Shown here: one piece after another, positions 43,856 through 51,534 of the stretch
Layout of the letters: each line of letters begins with the position of its first letter
How positions within the stretch are numbered: the stretch's first letter is position 1
Assembly (NCBI GenBank): GCA_902801205.1
Contig: CADCHE010000001.1
Coordinates: 124,001 to 188,000 of the forward strand
Length of the DNA: 64,000 bases
Reading direction: 5' to 3'
Source of the DNA: an uncultured Bacteroidia bacterium
Lineage (GTDB): Bacteria; Bacteroidota; Bacteroidia; Bacteroidales; UBA932
Position numbers and translations under genes: made by a program
The notes under the pieces: model-generated
What the model saw: the letters and a program-made list of their open reading frames with translations, nothing else
What the model was told of the DNA's origin: nothing
Database searches by the model: none

Positions 43856-44813
43856 GGGACTGGCCGGCCAGCAGCCGCGCCATCCGCTCCGCATCCGTGT
43901 CATGGAAGTACCGTTCGCAGCCCGCCTCCCGGAGGCGGGCTGCAAGGTCTTCCGTCGTATACCGGACGCCGCGAAGCTGCTCCGCCAGTTCTTCGGACGG
44001 GGCGTCAAAGAGATAGTCACCGGTGAAGGCCACGTCCGTGAGACGGCCCTTGTCCACCTGGATCCGGGCTTCTACGGTGCCGCAGGGCAGCTTTTCCCGG
44101 AAGACGAATCCGGCTTCCCTGGAGTGTCCGTAGATGAAGTCCCAGGAGGCGAATTTCTGCCGGGCGGCTGCCTGCACCTGTGCTTCCTGTTCCTCGCTCA
44201 GGGTGATCTGCCCGTCTCCGCCGGCGAGCATCTCCTGCAGGCGGGCCTGCAGCGCGTCCAGGGAGGGGAAGTCCGGAAGAAGTCCTTTCAGGTTCCCGAC
44301 CCGGCTGCGGACGGAGGCGATTCCTTTCGCGTTCATCTTCGATGTGGGGGTGTCCAGGGCCCGGATGAGGGTGTCCAGGTCCACGTCGTACATCAGCGTG
44401 CCATGGATGATTTCCTGCCCGTGCGAGACGCGGCGGGCGTAGCCGGAGACTTTCTTCCCGTCCACGAAGATGTCGTTGCGGCCGGTCAGTTCGGCGGCGA
44501 CCCCGAGCGTCCGCAGGGCCTCGACGATGGGCTGCGGGGACGGATGTGCCCCGATGAGGGTGTAGTTCAGGTTCTGCAGGTCGTGGTAGACCGCTCCGCC
44601 GCCGGTCATCCGTCGGACGAGCCGGATGCCGTTCTCTTCCAGGAAGGGGAGGTTGACCTCTCCGTAGGCGTTCTGGTTGAGCCCGATGATGACGGACGGG
44701 GCGTTCCGCCACAGGAAGAAGTAGGGGGCGTCGCTCCGGATGTGCTCCAGGCAGTATTCATCCAGCGCCATGTTGTAATAAGGGTCCGTGGATGGGTTCA
44801 GCAGGTATTTCAT
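43842..44813 (-). CDS. lplA: Lipoate-protein ligase A
   Basis: The 323-residue enzyme attaches lipoate to the E2 and GcvH proteins. Family motifs are the N-terminal DPYYNMALDEYCL, FFLWRNAPSVIIGLNQNAY, RRMTGGGAVYHDLQNLNYT and the lysine-containing DGKKVSGYARR. A C-terminal accessory domain (about 245-323) is present. The ATG at 44813 overlaps the stop of the esterase gene (ATGA). It is the last gene of the run HAD-esterase-lplA, and its own stop lies 14 nt inside the convergent lipoprotein gene. Confidence 0.93.
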   Translation of the reverse strand: MKYLLNPSTDPYYNMALDEYCLEHIRSDAPYFFLWRNAPSVIIGLNQNAYGEVNLPFLEENGIRLVRRMTGGGAVYHDLQNLNYTLIGAHPSPQPIVEALRTLGVAAELTGRNDIFVDGKKVSGYARRVSHGQEIIHGTLMYDVDLDTLIRALDTPTSKMNAKGIASVRSRVGNLKGLLPDFPSLDALQARLQEMLAGGDGQITLSEEQEAQVQAAARQKFASWDFIYGHSREAGFVFREKLPCGTVEARIQVDKGRLTDVAFTGDYLFDAPSEELAEQLRGVRYTTEDLAARLREAGCERYFHDTDAERMARLLAGQSPTSA

Positions 44814-45373
44814 GGCAGGAGGTGCGGCAGGATGTACGTTTTGATCTCGGGGTAGTTCGGAAGGTGCCCGCCCGGATAGCGGATGCCCCGGCCGGGATAG
44901 TACCGTTCGAATTCCGCGCTGCAGTCGACCATTTCGTCGTGGTCGGCGAAGAACCCCCGGGTGCGTGCGGCTTCCGCCTCGTCCAGCCCGTCGAACTGGG
45001 TTCTCTCCAGGGCCTCGAAGCGGTCGCAGATGGCCTCGGTCATCTGGAAACTCTCCGCTCCGTCGCGGCGCGGGGAGAGGTACTTCACCTCTCCGACCAT
45101 CGTGCGGGCCAGGCGGGAGATGTGGAAGTCGGGGTTGACCAGGACTTTCCGCTGCCCGCGCAGTTTCTGGGCGAGGAAGCCGCCCATCGACAGGCCCACG
45201 ACAAGGTCGGGCCGTTCGGTGTTGCAGCAACGGCGGATCAGCTCCAGGGCCTCCATCGGGTCGGGAGGCAGGTCGGGGGAAAGCACTTCGCTCCCTTTCA
45301 CGAGGATGCGCAGGGAACTGGCCATCTTGTAGGCGCCGGAGGAGGCGAGCCCGTGCAGGAACAGGATCTTCAT
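44810..45373 (-). CDS. YqiA-like alpha/beta-hydrolase (predicted esterase)
   Basis: The 187-residue protein starts MKILFLHGLASSGAYK. It carries the nucleophile elbow VVGLSMGGFLAQKL (GxSxG), an acid region near FFADHDEMVD and a late histidine in YPGGHLPNY, which together fit a small YqiA/UPF0227-type esterase. The substrate is unknown. The ATG at 45373 shares one base with the stop of the HAD gene. A GTG one codon earlier is also possible. It overlaps lplA by 4 nt, so the three genes are tightly coupled. Confidence 0.8.
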   Translation of the reverse strand: MKILFLHGLASSGAYKMASSLRILVKGSEVLSPDLPPDPMEALELIRRCCNTERPDLVVGLSMGGFLAQKLRGQRKVLVNPDFHISRLARTMVGEVKYLSPRRDGAESFQMTEAICDRFEALERTQFDGLDEAEAARTRGFFADHDEMVDCSAEFERYYPGRGIRYPGGHLPNYPEIKTYILPHLLP

Positions 45374-46260
45374 CACCGGCGGCTTTCAATCAGGAGGTCT
45401 CCGAGGGAGGCGATATCGCGGACGATCACATCGGCCGGCCAGTGGGCGGGGGCGGGATGGCTCCGGGCGTCCGCTTCCACTTGCAGGGCCGTTTCAAGGG
45501 TGGTTTCGCCCGAGAGGACGAGCACGCTCAGGGCGCCGGCGTTGTGCCCCATGGCGATGTCGGTGTAGATCCGGTCGCCGACCATGGCAATCTCGTCGGG
45601 TGCCAGGCCGTAGCGGTCGCGGATGCCGTCCAGCATCGTGGGGTCGGGTTTCCCGAGTACCTTGTCGGGTCGCCGGCCGGTTGCCGCCTCGATGCACTTC
45701 TGCAGCGAACCGCAGTCTACGAGGATGGTCCGCTGGTCCGTCGGACAGACCCAGTCGGGATTGGTCGCGACGTAGGGAATGCCCTGCGCGGCCCACCAGG
45801 CGGCGCGGCAGAGCCGGGGATAGACGAGGGTGGTGTCGAAGGCGACCACCAGGACGTCCGGCACGTCGTCCGCGTCGTCGGTACAGGCGGTGAATCCGGC
45901 TTCTTCGAACTGGCTGGCCATGCTGGGCGTGCCGAGCATGAAGAGCCGCCGGGCCTGCGGCCAGGTCTTCCGGATGTAGTCGATCGTGGCGATCGGGGTG
46001 GAATACATGTTCTCTTCCCCGACATGGATGCCCATGCCGGCGAGTTTCTTCAGGTAGTCGCTGACGGAACGGGTGGGGTTGTTGGTCAGGAAGGAGAAGC
46101 CGATGCCCGCCGAACGCAGCCGGTCCAGGAAGTCCAGGGTCCAGGGGAAGATGTTGCTGCCCAGGTAGATGGTCCCGTCCATGTCGAGGGCGACATGGCG
46201 GATGCGGCGCAGCTGTTCGGGCCGGACGCCGTGGAGATGGGGAAGTTCGATTGCTTTCAT
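45373..46260 (-). CDS. HAD-IIA family sugar-phosphatase (NagD-like)
   Basis: The 295-residue cytoplasmic phosphatase has the HAD motif I ALDMDGTIYLGS, motif II SFLTNNPTR, the conserved Lys region KVLGKPDPTMLDGI and motif III MVGDRIYTDIAMGHNAG. The C2-type cap domain lies between about residues 95 and 200. Family members remove phosphate from sugar or nucleotide phosphates. I start at the ATG at 46260; the longer frame would cross the divergent promoter region. It heads a run with the esterase and lplA genes. Confidence 0.88.
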   Translation of the reverse strand: MKAIELPHLHGVRPEQLRRIRHVALDMDGTIYLGSNIFPWTLDFLDRLRSAGIGFSFLTNNPTRSVSDYLKKLAGMGIHVGEENMYSTPIATIDYIRKTWPQARRLFMLGTPSMASQFEEAGFTACTDDADDVPDVLVVAFDTTLVYPRLCRAAWWAAQGIPYVATNPDWVCPTDQRTILVDCGSLQKCIEAATGRRPDKVLGKPDPTMLDGIRDRYGLAPDEIAMVGDRIYTDIAMGHNAGALSVLVLSGETTLETALQVEADARSHPAPAHWPADVIVRDIASLGDLLIESRR

Positions 46261-46286
46261 GTCCGCTTGGGGCTTGGTGCCGGACA

Positions 46287-46325
46287 CAAAAATAGCAAAT
46301 AATCCAATATTTTTGCGTATGTTTG
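46287..46325. promoter_or_regulatory. Divergent -7 boxes for the HAD operon (-) and MFS transporter (+)
   Basis: On the minus strand TATTTTTG (46287-46294) lies 27 nt before the HAD ATG. On the plus strand two boxes match TAnnTTTG: TATTTTTG (46308-46315) and TATGTTTG (46318-46325). The second ends 5 nt before the ATG at 46331, predicting a leaderless transcript; the first ends 3 nt before an alternative ATG at 46319. Confidence 0.55.
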
Positions 46326-46330
46326 TCTCT

Positions 46331-47728
46331 ATGGACAAGGCAATCATCAAGAAGTACAATTACTGGCAATGGCGGACCTTGATCATCCTGATGGTCGGCT
46401 ATGCCTTCTTCTATTTCGTCCGGAAGAATTTCAGCATCGCGATGCCGGCGCTCAAGTCGGAACTGGGCCTGGACGAGACCCAGCTGGGTATCTTCCTTAC
46501 CCTGAACGGCATCATCTACGGTATTTCCCGTTTTATCAACGGATTCGTATCCGACCGGGTGCGCTCCAAGAAGCTGATCATGGGCCTGGGCCTGCTCCTG
46601 TCGGCCGTGGCCAACGTGCTGATCGGCCTGAGCCCGCAGATGAACGGGCTTTTCCATTTCCTGGACGACGGCGGCAAGGCGACGCTGGGTCTGGTCTATT
46701 TCATCGGCTCGCTCTGGCTGATCAACGGTTTCACGCAGGGCATGGGCTATCCGCCCTGCGGCAGCCTGATGGCCCATTGGATCAAGCCTTCCGAGCTGGC
46801 GACGAAGCAGTCCATCTGGAACAGTTCCCATTCGATCGGTGCCGGACTGGTGGCGATCCTCTGCGGCACTTTCATCCTGGGGCAGTTCGGCTATGAGGCC
46901 TGGCAAGGGTGCTTCTTCATCCCGGCGATGCTGGCCGGGGCCGGCAGCCTGCTCCTCTTCTTCGGCCTGAAGGATTCGCCCTCTTCGGTGGGTCTGCCCG
47001 ATCCCGAGGAACTGGATGAGCACAAGCCCGATGCGGCGCCGCTCGTTTCAGAAACACCGGAAGAATCGAAACGCATCTATGACATCTTGCTGCGGAAGAT
47101 GGTCTTCCGCAATCCGGTCATCTGGATCCTGGCGGTCTCGAACTTCTGCGTCTACGTGATCCGCTTCACCATCCTGGATTGGGGCTCCATGTTCCTGACG
47201 GAGTACAAACATATGGACATCGGGGTCGCGGCGAATGTCGTGGCCGCTTCCGAAATCGTGGGCGGCATCATCGGCACCCTCCTGGCCGGTTGGGCGACGG
47301 ACAAGTTCTTCCGGAGCAGGGCGCACCGGACCTGCCTGCTGTGCATGGTGCTGGCAACCCTCTGCTTCTTCACCTTCTGGCGCCTGCCGCAGTCCAGCAA
47401 GGGGCTTGCGATCGTCTTCCTGGTGCTTTCGAGCTTCTTTATCTACGGGCCGCAGGCGCTGACGGGCATCGCTGCCTCCAACCAGGCTACGAAACGGGCG
47501 GCGGCGTCGGCCAACGGCATCCTGGGTATCTTCGGCTATGCGAGCACGGCGGTGTCGGGCCTGGTCTTCGGTATGATCGCCAAGCAGTACGGGTGGAACA
47601 CGGTGTTCGCCGTAGCCATCGCGTTCGGCGTCCTGGGCTGTCTGGTTTTCGCCCTGATGTGGAAGGCGCCGGCGGATGGCTATGAGAAGGCGGACAAGAT
47701 TATCGCCCAGATAAAAGCGGAGAAGTAG
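46331..47728 (+). CDS. MFS organophosphate:phosphate antiporter (GlpT/UhpT-like)
   Basis: This 465-residue inner-membrane protein has about 12 membrane segments. Family features are the N-terminal YNYWQWRTLIILMVGYAFFY and FVRKNFSIAMP, the loop FVSDRVRSKKLIMGLGLL, and INGFTQGMGYPPCGSLMAHW, typical of glycerol-3-phosphate and hexose-phosphate antiporters. It exchanges an organic phosphate for inorganic phosphate; which one cannot be told. A start at 46319 would add MFVS. It is convergent with the oxaloacetate decarboxylase gene, with a 4-nt gap and no terminator. Confidence 0.9.
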   Translation: MDKAIIKKYNYWQWRTLIILMVGYAFFYFVRKNFSIAMPALKSELGLDETQLGIFLTLNGIIYGISRFINGFVSDRVRSKKLIMGLGLLLSAVANVLIGLSPQMNGLFHFLDDGGKATLGLVYFIGSLWLINGFTQGMGYPPCGSLMAHWIKPSELATKQSIWNSSHSIGAGLVAILCGTFILGQFGYEAWQGCFFIPAMLAGAGSLLLFFGLKDSPSSVGLPDPEELDEHKPDAAPLVSETPEESKRIYDILLRKMVFRNPVIWILAVSNFCVYVIRFTILDWGSMFLTEYKHMDIGVAANVVAASEIVGGIIGTLLAGWATDKFFRSRAHRTCLLCMVLATLCFFTFWRLPQSSKGLAIVFLVLSSFFIYGPQALTGIAASNQATKRAAASANGILGIFGYASTAVSGLVFGMIAKQYGWNTVFAVAIAFGVLGCLVFALMWKAPADGYEKADKIIAQIKAEK

Positions 47729-47732
47729 GGGC

Positions 47733-49520
47733 TTAGTCCGGCTGGATGAAGGCGACAATCTGCCCCTTCACCACTTTCTCGCCCTGGCGGGCCAGGACGG
47801 CGACGATGCGGCCGTCCATGGCGGGGAGGATTTCCTCCATGCCGTAATAGGCCTGGATGTAGCCGGCGGCTTTGCCTGCCGCGACGGCCTTTCCGGCCGT
47901 GGGCGCGGCGCCATCGTCCTGGACGTCCACTTCCCAGAGAAGCTGCCCCTTGGCGGGCGCCTGCAGCGGAACGGCCTGCGGATAGCGGGCGGCGTATTCT
48001 TCCGCGGAGAAGGCGGGCATTTCCACGACCGCGCGCTTGACGACGATCGGGGCACCGGCCTTCTTCTTCAAGTCCTCGAGTTCGGCTTCGAAACGCTGCT
48101 TGGCGATTCCGCTGCGGTAGTCGCGGTACTGGCGCTCGTGCATGGCCAGTTCGAAGAGTTCTTCATCGTCCTCACCGCAGTCCCAGCCTTCTTCCTGCAT
48201 CATCTGCCGGAAGTGCGGCAGCTCGTCGGGATACATGTCCTGCGGGTCGCCGTCGTAGAATTCCAGGCCTTTCTCCTTGGCCAGCGCGACGATCTCCGGG
48301 GCGAGGGGACCGGGCAGCCGGCCCATCTTGCCGAGGATCATGCCCCAGGTGTCCTTGTCGATGGTCGTCCAGCGCGGCTTGCCGTTCAGGACGTTCAGCA
48401 GGTTCATCAGCGCCGTGTTCTTCACATACTGGCTGAACGGGGTGACGAGCGGCGGGTAGCCGAGGCGCGGCCAGACGTATTCCACTTCCTGGAAGAGCTT
48501 GACCATCAGGGTGTCGAGGCTGATCTCAGGCCGTCCGTGCGCGCGTTCGGCCGCGTTGATGGCCCCCTGGAAGCCCTTGAGGTCGGCCATCATCGACCCC
48601 ATCATGCCGCCCGGCAGGCCGCAGCCGACGAGCAGGGAGCTCATGCGGGCGTTCGAGGGGTTGATCCAGTAGCCGAGGAAGTCGTCGATGAAGGACTGGG
48701 TGAGGCGGCGCACTTCCATGTAGGCGTCCATGTCGAGGTCCTTGACGAGGAAGCCGTCGGCCTTCATCATCTCGCGGATGGTGATGACGTCGGGGTGGAC
48801 CTTGCCCCAGGAAAGAGGTTCGACGGCGACGTCGAGGATGTCGGCGCCGGCGCGGGCGACCTCCAGCATCGAGGCGGGGGAGAAGCCCGGGCCGCTGTGC
48901 CCGTGGTACTGCACGAGGATGTGCGGGTATTTCTTCTTGATCAGGGAGACGAGCTGTCCGAGGGCGGAGGGACGGCCGATGCCGGCCATGTCCTTCAGGC
49001 AGATTTCCTGCGCGCCGTATTCGACCACCTGGTCCACGATGCCCATGTAGTATTCGACGGTGTGGACGGGGGAGAAGGTGATGGACAGGGCGGCCTGCGA
49101 GATCATCCCGCCCTTGCGGGCGAATTCGATGGAGCGGCGCAGGTTGCGCGGGTCGTTGAGGCCGCAGAAGGAACGTGCGATGTCGGTGCCCTGCTTCTTC
49201 TTGACGCGGAACATCAGTTCCCGCACGTCCGCCGGGACGGGGTTCATCCGGAGGGCGTTCAAGCCGCGTTCGAGCATATGGGTCTGGATGCCGGCCTTGT
49301 GGAAGGGGGCGGTCCAGGCGCGGACGGCCTTGTTCGGGTTTTCGCCGAACAGGAGGTTCACCTGCTCGAAGGCTCCGCCGTTGGTTTCCACGCGGTCGAA
49401 GCAGCCCATGCCGATGATCGCCGGGGCGACCTGCACCAGCTGGTCCACCCGCGGGACGTATTTCCCGGAAGATTGCCACATATCCCTGTAGACGAGGGAG
49501 AACTTGATTTCTTTTGCCAT
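47733..49520 (-). CDS. Oxaloacetate decarboxylase/pyruvate carboxylase subunit B-like protein
   Basis: This 595-residue protein has a carboxyltransferase TIM barrel with the start FSLVYRDMWQSSGKYVPR, SFCGLNDPRNL, CLKDMAGIGRPS, VQYHGHSGPGFSPASMLEVA and the metal/substrate region GGMMGSMMADL, followed by the conserved PLVTPFSQYVKN part. It should move carboxyl groups between oxaloacetate and biotin. The C-terminal 75 residues resemble a biotinyl domain (LQAPAKGQLLW, then YIQAYYGMEEILPAMDGRIV and KGQIVAFIQ). The AMKM position, however, reads YYGM, with Gly560 where the biotinylated Lys is expected. The ATG at 49520 follows a palindromic promoter by about 25 nt. Confidence 0.85.
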   Translation of the reverse strand: MAKEIKFSLVYRDMWQSSGKYVPRVDQLVQVAPAIIGMGCFDRVETNGGAFEQVNLLFGENPNKAVRAWTAPFHKAGIQTHMLERGLNALRMNPVPADVRELMFRVKKKQGTDIARSFCGLNDPRNLRRSIEFARKGGMISQAALSITFSPVHTVEYYMGIVDQVVEYGAQEICLKDMAGIGRPSALGQLVSLIKKKYPHILVQYHGHSGPGFSPASMLEVARAGADILDVAVEPLSWGKVHPDVITIREMMKADGFLVKDLDMDAYMEVRRLTQSFIDDFLGYWINPSNARMSSLLVGCGLPGGMMGSMMADLKGFQGAINAAERAHGRPEISLDTLMVKLFQEVEYVWPRLGYPPLVTPFSQYVKNTALMNLLNVLNGKPRWTTIDKDTWGMILGKMGRLPGPLAPEIVALAKEKGLEFYDGDPQDMYPDELPHFRQMMQEEGWDCGEDDEELFELAMHERQYRDYRSGIAKQRFEAELEDLKKKAGAPIVVKRAVVEMPAFSAEEYAARYPQAVPLQAPAKGQLLWEVDVQDDGAAPTAGKAVAAGKAAGYIQAYYGMEEILPAMDGRIVAVLARQGEKVVKGQIVAFIQPD

Positions 49521-49540
49521 AGTCGTTGTTAGTGTTCGAT

Positions 49541-49556
49541 TATCTTTGCAAAGATA
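49541..49556. promoter_or_regulatory. Palindromic double -7 box
   Basis: TATCTTTGCAAAGATA is a perfect 16-bp palindrome made of two abutting TAnnTTTG boxes. The minus-strand half serves the decarboxylase gene (leader about 25 nt; a TTG lies about 17 nt upstream). The plus-strand half points at the SPOR lipoprotein gene, which also has a closer box. Confidence 0.65.
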
Positions 49557-49585
49557 CGAATGCTTTTTCAAAACAAGCGCTAAAT

Positions 49586-49616
49586 TTTGTGCAGGCAGAT
49601 TATTTCGTTAAATTTG
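49586..49616 (+). promoter_or_regulatory. Promoter of the SPOR lipoprotein operon, apparently leaderless
   Basis: TTTG (49586-49589), 19 nt, then TAAATTTG (49609-49616), a full consensus match. The box ends 6 nt before the ATG at 49623, so the transcript should begin at or within about two bases of the start codon. Confidence 0.7.
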
Positions 49617-49622
49617 CAAGAT

Positions 49623-50153
49623 ATGAAAAAGGTGATGAACATACTGCCGGCGCTCCTGGCTGCCGCGCTGCTGACCACCGGTTGCGATTTCTTCCGCCGC
49701 TTGGCGGGACGTCCTGATTCCCAGTCGCTTGCGCAGAAGGCGGAGATGATCCGGGTACAGAAGGAGGCCCAGGAAGCGGCCCGCATCGCGCGGCTGGATT
49801 CCCTCGAACGCGTCCGCGCCCACCGGGCGGATTCCGCCGCGGTGATGGATTCCCTGCAGCAGGGGAAGGAGCGGCTGCTCGGCCCCGCCCGTTTCGGCGG
49901 ACTTGCGGTCGCCGACCTGCCCTCGCGGTACTATATCATCGTCGGGGCATTCTCCGTCTGGGACAATGCTTCCCGTTTCTGCCAGCAGATGACGGACAAG
50001 GGATACCCTGCTGAGATCATCGCCTTCCGCAACGGCTACCATGCCGTGGGCGTGTGCCGGACCGACGACGTCGTCGAAATCTACCGTTCCCTGAAGGAAC
50101 TCAAGCGGCAGCCGTTCTGCCCGGCGAACATATGGATTCTCTCTAAAGACTGA
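49623..50153 (+). CDS. SPOR-domain lipoprotein
   Basis: The 176-residue lipoprotein has the signal MNILPALLAAALLTTGC (lipobox LTTGC). A charged, Ala-rich helix follows (QKAEMIRVQKEAQEAARIAR) up to about residue 85, then a C-terminal SPOR domain (about 105-176: RYYIIVGAFSVWDNASRFCQ). SPOR domains bind stem-less glycan strands at division sites. It is the first gene of a plus-strand run with the M28/TonB protein, leuS and two YitT genes. The ATG at 49623 is fixed by the lipoprotein signal and by the promoter. Confidence 0.85.
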   Translation: MKKVMNILPALLAAALLTTGCDFFRRLAGRPDSQSLAQKAEMIRVQKEAQEAARIARLDSLERVRAHRADSAAVMDSLQQGKERLLGPARFGGLAVADLPSRYYIIVGAFSVWDNASRFCQQMTDKGYPAEIIAFRNGYHAVGVCRTDDVVEIYRSLKELKRQPFCPANIWILSKD

Positions 50154-50160
50154 TCCGCAG

Positions 50161-51519
50161 ATGGAAGCATGGAAGATGATACGGCGTATCCTCCTGGCCG
50201 TGGCGGTCCTTTCGGCCACGCTGCCCTTGCAGGCGCAGCTGCGCGAAGACGCCTACGCCGGGCTGGGTGACAGCGAGACGGTGGCCGCCTTCAAGCAGCA
50301 CGTCGGCATGATCGCCTCCGCGATGATGGAAGGCCGGAAAGCCGGTTCCGACGGCGAGCGGATGACCGCCGAATACCTTACCGAAACACTGAAGGACTAC
50401 GGCGTGGACATCCTTTCCGGCCCTTCAGGCGACGTTTTCGGCCTGCGGCAGGAGAACGGTGACACGCTGACTTCGCGCAACGTGCTGGGATTCATCCAGG
50501 GGACGGACAAGACCCTGCGCGACCATTACATCGTGGTCGGTGCCCGGATGGACAACCTCGGCGTCGGCTCCATGACGGTCGACGGCCGCCGCGTCGACCG
50601 GATCTTCTACGGGGCCAACGGCAATGCTTCCGGCCTCGCGATGCTCATGGAGCTGGGACGGATGCTGGCCACGGGACACCTCCTGCTGGGCCGCTCGGTC
50701 CTGCTGGTGGGCTTCGGCGCTTCCGCCGAGTCCTTCGCCGGCGCGTGGTATTTCCTGAACCGTTCCTTCTCGGACGCGCCCCTGATCGACGCGATGATCG
50801 ACCTCGACATGCTGGGGACGGGGACGAACGGTTTCTATGCCTACACGTCCTCCAACGCCGACATGAACCTCATCCTGGAGAACCTTTCGGGCCGGCTGCT
50901 TCCGGTCCATCCGCAGGTTACGGCCCAGGAACCCTATCCTTCCGACCACCGGGCCTTCTACGCCAAGGAGATCCCCTCCGTCCTGTTCTCTTCCGGACGT
51001 TTCCCGGAATACGGTACGGAGCGGGACACGCCTTCGATCCTCGATTACGAGGCGATGGAGCGCGAACTGGAATACATCTATGCCTGTGCCGTGGCGCTGA
51101 CGACTTCGCCCCGCCCCGTCTTCAATCCCTCCGATCCGAAGGCACGTTCCGGCGGCCGCGTCGCGCATTACGAGTGTGATGTCCCGCCGACGTTCCTGGG
51201 CAGTTCCGACCCGCGGGTCTTCCTGCGCAAGTGGGTGTACAGCTACATGAAATACCCGAAGGAAGCAGTACGGGACGGTATCCAGGGCCGCGTGCTGGTG
51301 AATTTCACCATCGATGCGAAGGGCAAGGTGAAGGACGTGAAGGTGGTCCGGAGCGCCGACCCGCTGCTGGACGCGGAAGCCGTGCGCGTCGTCTCCGCGT
51401 CGCCCGACTGGAAGCCCGGCGTACTGGACGGGAAGAAGGTGGAATGCGAACTGTCGCTGTACATCGAGTTCAAGCTCGAGAAGAAGGGCTCGTTCGGCAT
51501 CAAGAAACATGAAAGATAA
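50161..51519 (+). CDS. Degenerate M28-type peptidase domain fused to a TonB C-terminal domain
   Basis: The 452-residue exported protein has a signal peptide (core ILLAVAVLSATLPLQAQ). Residues about 35-320 have the M28 aminopeptidase fold: DHYIVVGARMDNLG, GANGNASGLAMLMELG, VGFGASAESFAGAWYFL, IDLDMLG and SDHRAFYAKEIPSVLF. Against the usual motifs, the first zinc His is Arg129, the bridging Asp is Gly154, and the Glu-Glu pair is Ser188-Ala189. Asp216 and His263 remain. Residues about 344-452 are a TonB_C domain (YPKEAVRDGIQGRVLVNFTI, LYIEFKLEK). It is therefore probably not an active peptidase. It begins 7 nt after the SPOR gene; an ATG at 50176 would also give a signal peptide. Confidence 0.82.
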   Translation: MEAWKMIRRILLAVAVLSATLPLQAQLREDAYAGLGDSETVAAFKQHVGMIASAMMEGRKAGSDGERMTAEYLTETLKDYGVDILSGPSGDVFGLRQENGDTLTSRNVLGFIQGTDKTLRDHYIVVGARMDNLGVGSMTVDGRRVDRIFYGANGNASGLAMLMELGRMLATGHLLLGRSVLLVGFGASAESFAGAWYFLNRSFSDAPLIDAMIDLDMLGTGTNGFYAYTSSNADMNLILENLSGRLLPVHPQVTAQEPYPSDHRAFYAKEIPSVLFSSGRFPEYGTERDTPSILDYEAMERELEYIYACAVALTTSPRPVFNPSDPKARSGGRVAHYECDVPPTFLGSSDPRVFLRKWVYSYMKYPKEAVRDGIQGRVLVNFTIDAKGKVKDVKVVRSADPLLDAEAVRVVSASPDWKPGVLDGKKVECELSLYIEFKLEKKGSFGIKKHER

Positions 51520-51534
51520 AAACAATTGACGAAT

